A DNA stretch of 64,000 nucleotides, from the NCBI RefSeq assembly GCF_003688935.1, contig NZ_REGE01000001.1, positions 186,001 to 250,000 on the forward strand, given 5' to 3'. Both the position numbers and the translations under genes were made by a program. The notes under the pieces are model-generated. The model was not told where the DNA came from. It was given only the letters and a program-made list of their open reading frames with translations, and did not search any database. This DNA comes from Corynebacterium macginleyi (GTDB taxonomy: Bacteria > Actinomycetota > Actinomycetes > Mycobacteriales > Mycobacteriaceae). Below are positions 58,945 through 64,000 of the stretch, one piece after another (position 1 is the stretch's first letter; each line of letters begins with the position of its first letter).

Positions 58945-59900
58945 CTAGCAGGTGGCGTGGTCCAGCATCTCCAGGACATGGTGGCAATCCTCGCCGGTGG
59001 CACGGCTCATGCCCATCTCACACATGAGGTTGGTAGAGGCTTGATACTGCCCGCCCAGCTCCTTGATATGCGCGGCCTCGGCGCGGTTGCCGGAATGGGA
59101 GCTCCGGATGGAGCATGCCGCGGTCGCCGGCATAACCACAGCAATGCAGGCGCTGCGAATGTGCAGCTCCTTGGCTGCGGCCCGGGCGACCTTTTTAACA
59201 TCCCTCACTATGCCGAGTTGGACCACCGAACAGGCCGGGTGAATCGTCATGGAATCGGCCGGCTGGGTGGTCTCGAGGCGCGGCAGCAGTGTATCGGCGG
59301 TACAGCTCGAAGCATCCACGATTACGGGAAGACGGACGTTTTCCGTAGCCTCCATGATGCTTTCACGCACGCACTGCCCCATGATCCAAGCGCTTGAGTG
59401 ATCTGCCGCCCCTTGCCTAGTTCCAGCTGATATCCCGGTACGGTACCGCGGCTGATAAGCGAGCATAACGTCGGTGAACTTTGTAACCAGCTGCAGCGGC
59501 GGCATTTGGGCTCCGGTAAGCGCCATCGCCACACCGCGGCTGGTGACCTGCCAACTCTTGGCGGCGGTGAACTAGACCTTCTCTTTCACGGTTCCGGTAT
59601 GTTCGCCGTGTAGCTTCTGAATGAGTTTTCCGGGATCAATGCCCATCGAACAGGTAGTTAAGCACATGAAATCCGTGGCGCACCGTGCCGCAATCCATGC
59701 GGGTGAAATTATTCGCCACCACGCCGCCGGTGGTGCAGGCCGCCTCGCTCGCCGGGCCCGGGCCGAGCTTGCGGTTGCGCGGCCCCAAACACGCATTGAC
59801 CTGGTGCGCGATTGCCCCTGGCTGTACGCACCCCTGTTGGCCTCCGCGAACCCGCGCATGTTCCGCTCGTCACCCCTTGCCACCGGCTCGGGGTGATCTT
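58945..59900 (-). pseudogene. Decayed FAD/Fe-S oxidase (D-lactate dehydrogenase / glycolate oxidase type)
   Basis: Fragments of one large enzyme in changing frames. The C-terminal portion (frame 58945-59532) reads CVRESIMEATEN, PVIVDASSCT, MTIHPACSVVQLGIV and CEMGMSRATGEDCHHVLEML, matching the cysteine-rich half of FAD-linked Fe-S oxidases. At 59640-59800 another frame reads LGPRNRKLGPGPASEAACTT and GGVVANNFTRMDCGT, the N-terminal FAD-binding half. The several hundred residues between are missing, a TAG (59572-59574) interrupts the C-terminal frame, and the N-terminus is frameshifted. Not functional. Confidence 0.82.
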
Positions 59901-59917
59901 CATCTATCCTAGAGTGC

Positions 59918-60751
59918 GTGTCTGCGAATTTGAATAAACATTTAGGAACGTTATCGAAGCGTGGCCGCAACCGAGTGTTGGTTGGCGACCTTGATTATGC
60001 AGGTATTACCGGCAAGGTTTATACCCCTGCGGAAGGCCAAGGCCTGCCCGCCGTTGCCTTTGGCCACGATTGGATGCACAAAATCAAGGATTATCACGCC
60101 ACGCTGCGCCACCTCGCCAGCTGGGGCATCGTCGTGGTCGCCCCTAATTCTGAAACAGGCATCTTTCCTGACCACCGCAATCTGTCAGCAGATATGGAAT
60201 CTGCGTTGCAAATCGCCGCTGGGGTGAAGCTGGGAACCGGCAATATCACCGTATCACCAGGCAAGCTCGGCATGATCGGCCATGGCATGGGTGGCGGCAC
60301 CGCAGTTTTGGGCGCGGTTGATAACCCGAAAGTCAAGGCCGTCGCCGCCATCTATCCCGCCGTGACAGCCCCCTCCGCCGTCGAGGCCGCGCGCAGCCTC
60401 GACACACCGGGCCTGGTCATCGGTTCTGGGCGCGATGATATTTTCAATGCCGGAAACCCTGCGAAGCTAGCCTATAACTGGCGCGGCCCGGTGGCCTTCC
60501 GGGCCATCGATAAAGGCACGCAAAATAGCTTTAGCGAAGATCGCTTCCGCAAATTAGCCATCGGCTCCGGTGCATTCCGAACCGGCCCCACCGAAATCGC
60601 CCGCGGCCTCGTCACCGGTTTCTTGCTCTCCACCCTTGCCGGAGAGTCCACCTATGACGATTTTACGGATCCCGAAGCGAAAGCGAAGAAAGTAGAAAGC
60701 TTCACCGGAGATGACCTGGCTGAGCGCGCCGGGGTCACCCGCGATGACTAA
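59918..60751 (+). CDS. Alpha/beta-hydrolase-fold protein, nucleophile replaced
   Basis: 277 residues. Dienelactone-hydrolase-like: VYTPAEGQGLPAVAFGHDWM, LASWGIVVVAPNSET, and nucleophile elbow MIGHGMGGGTAVL, where the expected Ser is G123. LVIGSGRDDIF supplies an Asp; a late His is present (none clearly conserved). Hence probably non-hydrolytic or unusual. In M. tuberculosis the gene at this place, also opposite to its neighbours, is Rv3438. GTG start 6 nt after TATCCT, so leaderless. Confidence 0.75.
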   Translation: MSANLNKHLGTLSKRGRNRVLVGDLDYAGITGKVYTPAEGQGLPAVAFGHDWMHKIKDYHATLRHLASWGIVVVAPNSETGIFPDHRNLSADMESALQIAAGVKLGTGNITVSPGKLGMIGHGMGGGTAVLGAVDNPKVKAVAAIYPAVTAPSAVEAARSLDTPGLVIGSGRDDIFNAGNPAKLAYNWRGPVAFRAIDKGTQNSFSEDRFRKLAIGSGAFRTGPTEIARGLVTGFLLSTLAGESTYDDFTDPEAKAKKVESFTGDDLAERAGVTRDD

Positions 60752-60773
60752 TAGCTAACCCGCGGAACTAGCC

Positions 60774-61070
60774 CTATCCACGTCGCAGCACAGATTTCAC
60801 CTGCCCCGATGCGTTGTTAATACGCATTGGGGCAGTACCGTTTGGGCCGCTTCTGCTACTTCGACGCCACGTTCCAGCAGCCGCTTGTCGATGCCCCACC
60901 GCATCACCTTCCCTTCCCCCGTACTGTTCAGTTTTAGCCTGCTGCACGGCCTTCGCCGTGGATTTTTCTAGCTCATCCTGGGCTTTTGCCAAGCTTTTTT
61001 CGAATTCCAACATGCGCCGTGCGGTGCGCTCGCGAAATCCCTGCGCAAATTCTGCAAAATCGTTATTCAT
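60774..61070 (-). CDS. Small coiled-coil hypothetical protein
   Basis: 98 residues from MNNDFAEFAQGF. The first half is a charged helix with heptad character (LEFEKSLAKAQDELEKSTAKAV); the second half is Gly/Arg/Ser-rich. No family recognised. ATG overlaps the stop of the upstream gene (TAATG). Third gene of the glmM-side operon. The end lies 22 bp from the end of the convergent hydrolase. Confidence 0.6.
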   Translation of the reverse strand: MNNDFAEFAQGFRERTARRMLEFEKSLAKAQDELEKSTAKAVQQAKTEQYGGREGDAVGHRQAAAGTWRRSSRSGPNGTAPMRINNASGQVKSVLRRG

Positions 61071-62611
61071 TACCATTTCCCTGCCTTTCGTGCAGTCACG
61101 GACGGTTCATCTGGGTGCGGAGTTGGCTCAGGCTGGGGATGAGCCCCGGGAACTGGGGCAGAAACCGGTGACTGTCCAGGTCCCGGCGATGGTGCTGGTG
61201 CAGGGCTGGGTGGAGACTGTGGATCTGGGACAGGTGCCTTAGCACCCACCGCTTCCGCTGCTTGCAGGTGCTGCACCTTTTCTGGCGGTGGAGCAGGTTC
61301 TTGCACCTGGGAAAGCTCCGGAGGTGGCTCAATCGTTCCCCCTTCCGGGCACGGTTCAGGTGCGGGTTTCGGACACGGCTCGGGTTTCGGTTCTGGTGCA
61401 GCACAAGGCTCAGGTTTCGGTTCTGGTTCAGGGCAAGGTTCTAGTTCAGGTTCCAGTATGAGCCCGGGTTTTTGGCAGGGCTCAGGTTCCGGTTCCGGAC
61501 AATCAGTATCCACGATGTTTTCCAAGCATCCCGCGGCACCTTCAATAATGAGGCCTAGACCTACTAGGGCAATTCCTGCCCCAACGATTCCCAAGCTGCC
61601 GCTGCAGGAGGCCTTGATGTCACAGGCTATCTTGTATTCCACTGCAGCCGGCGATGTTAGCTTCTCTTCGCACTCTGAATTCTTCGGAATAAGCTCATGG
61701 ACTGGGGCCTGCTCAGGCTGGGGTGTGGTAAGTGACTGCGGTGTCGATTTCGGTTCGGGTACGGGTTGTGGCTGGGGTGCCGGCTTCGGACCTGGCATCG
61801 GTTCTGGCTTGGACGGGCACTCCGGGGCCGATGCAGGTTGCGTTAGCTGTGCTGGCTGTGGCGGGTTGGGGGTGGTGCCGCCCCCGCCATCGGGCATCGG
61901 GCGCGTGGGGGCTGGCGTATCTGGACACTTTTCCACCGGTGGTGGGCAGGAATCTTCCTCAGCTCTTGCCGGTTCGGGGCATTCCTTCGGCAAAGGAGGC
62001 TCACAGACACATTCGCAGCGGGACTCAAACTCCTCGTAACAGGATTCAATGGCATCATCACGGTCCCGGCATGTGCTGGCAATGGAGTCATTGGTGTCAT
62101 CGATAATTTTCGCACCAATAGTGGAGACGATTGGAATAATAAACCTAGCCAGCGGGTGCCTAGTCGCTACCATGGACAAAATATTGAGCAGCGGGATGAC
62201 CGCGGAAATCAACTCAATCAGTGCGGTATCGGAGATATCGACGACGTCGGAAATAGCGCTCGAGCACTGCTTGGCAGAGTTAGTAAGGTGCTTTCCTTCT
62301 TCGCGATGGATATCAAAATCTTTTTGAATGCCCTTCAAATGCTCGCGCAAGGTGCCATGTGCAACATCGGAGTCATCCGTACACAGGAAATCCGCAAGCC
62401 CTTTCCCGCCGCCGTGCGGAAGATTTCCTCCCACCGCGGAGATGGTATGGCGCAGTATATTTTGCGGGGAAATTCCATCTACCGCACTGATGAGCTCACC
62501 CACAAGCCCCAATGGCATACTGGGGCCGGAGTACTGTCCCAGGCAGGCCAGTTGGAACTGCGAAATGGCGGCGGAATAATCTCCTAGAAGCGATTTGGTC
62601 AGCGTACTCAC
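61070..62611 (-). CDS. Ala/Pro-rich protein with Cys-Pro-Glu repeats (Rv3439c-like)
   Basis: 513 residues. N-terminal helical domain about 1-190 with hydrophobic IELISAVIPLLNILSMVA; then Cys-rich stretches, Pro/Gln/Lys linker, one strong membrane helix (LGIVGAGIALVGLGLIIEGA, about 345-365), and a long tail of PEPxPEPCPxP-type repeats with regularly spaced cysteines. M. tuberculosis carries an Ala/Pro-rich gene (Rv3439c) in the same slot after glmM, near the ESX-4 secretion genes. Function unknown; surface or secretion-linked by inference. GTG start overlaps the upstream stop (TAGTG). Confidence 0.75.
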   Translation of the reverse strand: MSTLTKSLLGDYSAAISQFQLACLGQYSGPSMPLGLVGELISAVDGISPQNILRHTISAVGGNLPHGGGKGLADFLCTDDSDVAHGTLREHLKGIQKDFDIHREEGKHLTNSAKQCSSAISDVVDISDTALIELISAVIPLLNILSMVATRHPLARFIIPIVSTIGAKIIDDTNDSIASTCRDRDDAIESCYEEFESRCECVCEPPLPKECPEPARAEEDSCPPPVEKCPDTPAPTRPMPDGGGGTTPNPPQPAQLTQPASAPECPSKPEPMPGPKPAPQPQPVPEPKSTPQSLTTPQPEQAPVHELIPKNSECEEKLTSPAAVEYKIACDIKASCSGSLGIVGAGIALVGLGLIIEGAAGCLENIVDTDCPEPEPEPCQKPGLILEPELEPCPEPEPKPEPCAAPEPKPEPCPKPAPEPCPEGGTIEPPPELSQVQEPAPPPEKVQHLQAAEAVGAKAPVPDPQSPPSPAPAPSPGPGQSPVSAPVPGAHPQPEPTPHPDEPSVTARKAGKW

Positions 62612-62925
62612 TAGTCCGCAGCCTTTCCGCTTTCTCCTGCAAAGGAGCGGCTAAAGCCGGCATCGTACGTGGCGAATGCGCGCATCTGGTCATGCGCCGC
62701 CTGGCCTGTAGCAGAAATATTGTCTAAGCGCCGCGTTCCATTGTCATGAATGCGCGCGAGGATACTGCGTATGCGCTCCCCATGCCCGGAGAAATTTCGC
62801 CCAGCTGCAGCAATAGGAAAGTCTGGAACATCGGCGCGATGGGCTTGGCGCTGTTCATCATTGGCACTTATAGCTTGTTTTAGTGCTGACATCGCCTCTG
62901 CGGGGCGAAGAAAAACCTCAGACAT
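62611..62925 (-). CDS. Small helical protein, EspC/Rv3440c-like
   Basis: 104 residues, all predicted helix with a central turn (GRNFSGHGERIRSIL) and late Phe/Asp pattern FATYDAGFSRSF, like ESX-associated EspC/DUF2580 helical-hairpin proteins. In M. tuberculosis Rv3440c (103 residues) sits at the same place, downstream of glmM. Secretion by the type VII system is only inferred; no YxxxD/E tail or WxG is obvious. Starts an operon with the Ala/Pro-rich protein (1-bp overlap). Confidence 0.62.
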   Translation of the reverse strand: MSEVFLRPAEAMSALKQAISANDEQRQAHRADVPDFPIAAAGRNFSGHGERIRSILARIHDNGTRRLDNISATGQAAHDQMRAFATYDAGFSRSFAGESGKAAD

Positions 62926-63025
62926 CGGTATAAATCCCCAAATCCATATGCGGTAAGTGTGCTCACCTTCATTGGACTGGGGTTTATGCCAAATGGTTCC
63001 CCGGTACTTGTTATTTTTTGCCTAT

Positions 63026-64000
63026 CTATACTGAGGCGACGACGGCAGAAAGCCTGCCTGCCACCTTGCGGGCATGTTCTTCCTCGGCCGCTTCCACCAT
63101 GACGCGGAACAGCTCTTCGGTCCCAGAAGGGCGCAGCAGAACACGGCCGGTTTCCCCTAGCTCTTCCTCCGCCTCCACAATGGCTTCCTTGACCTCAGAG
63201 GAATCCAAGATCGCGGCTTTATTGGATACCGGAACGTTAATGAGTACCTGCGGCAATACGGTCATCACGGACGCCAGCTCTTTTAGACTCTTTCCAGATT
63301 TGGCCATGCGCGCCATAATGGACAGGCCAGTGAGGGTGCCATCGCCGGTGGTGGAGTCATCGGGAAGAACTACGTGCCCGGATTGCTCCCCGCCCAGGGA
63401 GAAATCGCCGCGGTGGAGCTCTTCTAACACATAGCGATCGCCCACCGCCGCATGGCGGACCTCAATGTTTTGCTCCTGCATGGCAATGGTCAGGCCCAAG
63501 TTGGACATAACCGTGGCCACAAGCGTGTTAAAACGCAGATCATTGTCTTCCTTCATCCCTACCGCAAGCAAGGCCATGATTTGATCGCCATCGACCACAT
63601 TGCCTTCAGCATCCACGGCGAGGCAACGATCCGCATCGCCATCGTGGGCAAGGCCCAAATCGGCACCATGTTCCAGCACAGCCGCCTGGGCTTTTTCAAT
63701 ATGGGTAGAGCCACAGTTTTCATTGATATTAAAAGCATTGGGCCGGTGATAGATCGGGATAACCTCAGCACCTGCTGCTTCATAGGCGCTCGGAGCGACT
63801 TTCGACGCTGCACCATTAGCTGTATCAACGACCACCTTAATGCCGCTTAAGTCAGTAGATACCACCTCTTTTAGGTGCGCTAGATAGCGCTCGCGCCCAT
63901 CGGGCGCTTCCGAGATAATGCGGCCCAGCTTCGTGCCCGTAGGGCCTTCTTCAACAAGGTTATCCATTGCCGCCTGAATCTTATCTTCCACACTATCCGG
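63026..64000 (-). CDS. glmM: Phosphoglucosamine mutase, 5' end outside the window
   Basis: About 325 C-terminal residues. Converts glucosamine-6-P to glucosamine-1-P on the way to UDP-GlcNAc, following GlmS. Metal loop GLAHDGDADRCLAVD, sugar loop GGEQSGHVVLPD, phosphate loop LLRPSGTEELFRVMVEA. The serine phosphorylation site lies off the window. In most actinobacteria rplM-rpsI and the ESX-4 genes lie upstream. Confidence 0.96.
   Translation of the reverse strand, partial: PDSVEDKIQAAMDNLVEEGPTGTKLGRIISEAPDGRERYLAHLKEVVSTDLSGIKVVVDTANGAASKVAPSAYEAAGAEVIPIYHRPNAFNINENCGSTHIEKAQAAVLEHGADLGLAHDGDADRCLAVDAEGNVVDGDQIMALLAVGMKEDNDLRFNTLVATVMSNLGLTIAMQEQNIEVRHAAVGDRYVLEELHRGDFSLGGEQSGHVVLPDDSTTGDGTLTGLSIMARMAKSGKSLKELASVMTVLPQVLINVPVSNKAAILDSSEVKEAIVEAEEELGETGRVLLRPSGTEELFRVMVEAAEEEHARKVAGRLSAVVASV

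Noticed and set aside
61070..62039. Plus-strand frame of 193 codons within the Pro-rich gene
   Set aside because: Antisense shadow; repeat composition produces open frames on both strands.

Overview
The window is chromosomal DNA from a Corynebacterium (G+C roughly 58-60%, estimated by eye). The evidence is the high similarity of NrdF, NrdE, MetY, MetN and GuaA to their C. glutamicum counterparts, a gntR1-type gene inside the nrd cluster, many leaderless starts (a TANNNT -10 box 6-10 nt before the start codon) and the DUF3017, DUF5319, RsdA/SigD and WhcB neighbourhoods. The strain is not C. glutamicum itself: it carries a mannitol PTS operon, lacks the ferritin gene expected beside nrdF, and has its own accessory genes. 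I cannot name the species.

Layout. 1-6.8 kb: the start of ctaD, then the class Ib ribonucleotide reductase genes nrdF and nrdHIE with a GntR1-like regulator between them, a tandem NrdR-box promoter and a cysteine-free rpmJ. 6.8-12 kb: a sugar-porter gene, nadE, 0.9 kb without a gene, two secreted SGNH hydrolases and the remains of an IS3-type element. 12-20 kb: metY-metX (sulfur assimilation), an HNH/DUF222 gene, folD-DUF3017, trmL and a pair of PH-domain membrane proteins. 19.3-21 kb: two small HTH/membrane-protein cassettes. 21-31 kb: the SOS mutagenesis genes dnaE2 and imuA-imuB, separated by the methionine importer metQNI, a sucrase/ferredoxin-like gene and a lipoprotein. 31-37 kb: a second HNH/DUF222 gene, then guaA, guaB3, guaB and a DUF5319 gene. 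37-41.6 kb: rsdA-sigD, whcB and groES-groEL1 behind a CIRCE operator. 41.6-46.8 kb: an accessory block with an AAA/DUF4143 ATPase preceded by 23-bp iterons, an ABC transporter and a divergent two-component system. 46.8-53.5 kb: tsaD-rimI-tsaB, a putative dicarboxylate exporter, tsaE and alr. 53.6-58.7 kb: glmS and mtlA-mtlD. 58.9-64 kb: a wrecked FAD/Fe-S oxidase, an alpha/beta hydrolase that lacks its serine, a three-gene operon next to glmM matching the ESX-4 flank, and glmM itself (cut by the window edge).

The gene order from glmM back to folD follows the M. tuberculosis segment Rv3441c-Rv3355c (glmM, Rv3440c, Rv3439c, Rv3438, glmS, alr, tsaE, tsaB, rimI, tsaD, groES, groEL1, whiB3, sigD, rsdA, Rv3412, guaB2, guaB3, guaA, imuA, imuB, dnaE2, spoU, folD, Rv3355c). 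Genes absent from that order (mtlAD, the exporter, the ABC/two-component block, metQNI, the HTH cassettes, the HNH genes) are lineage-specific insertions.

Regulation visible in the DNA: tandem NrdR boxes before nrdHIE; a repeated TAGACNNAGCGGT element before metY (twice) and metQ (once), fitting the methionine repressor McbR; LexA-type boxes before dnaE2 and (weaker) imuA; CIRCE before groES; a 19-bp palindrome before mtlA; a cluster of TATCG half-sites before the first HTH cassette. No rRNA, tRNA, CRISPR array, intact insertion sequence or prophage was seen.
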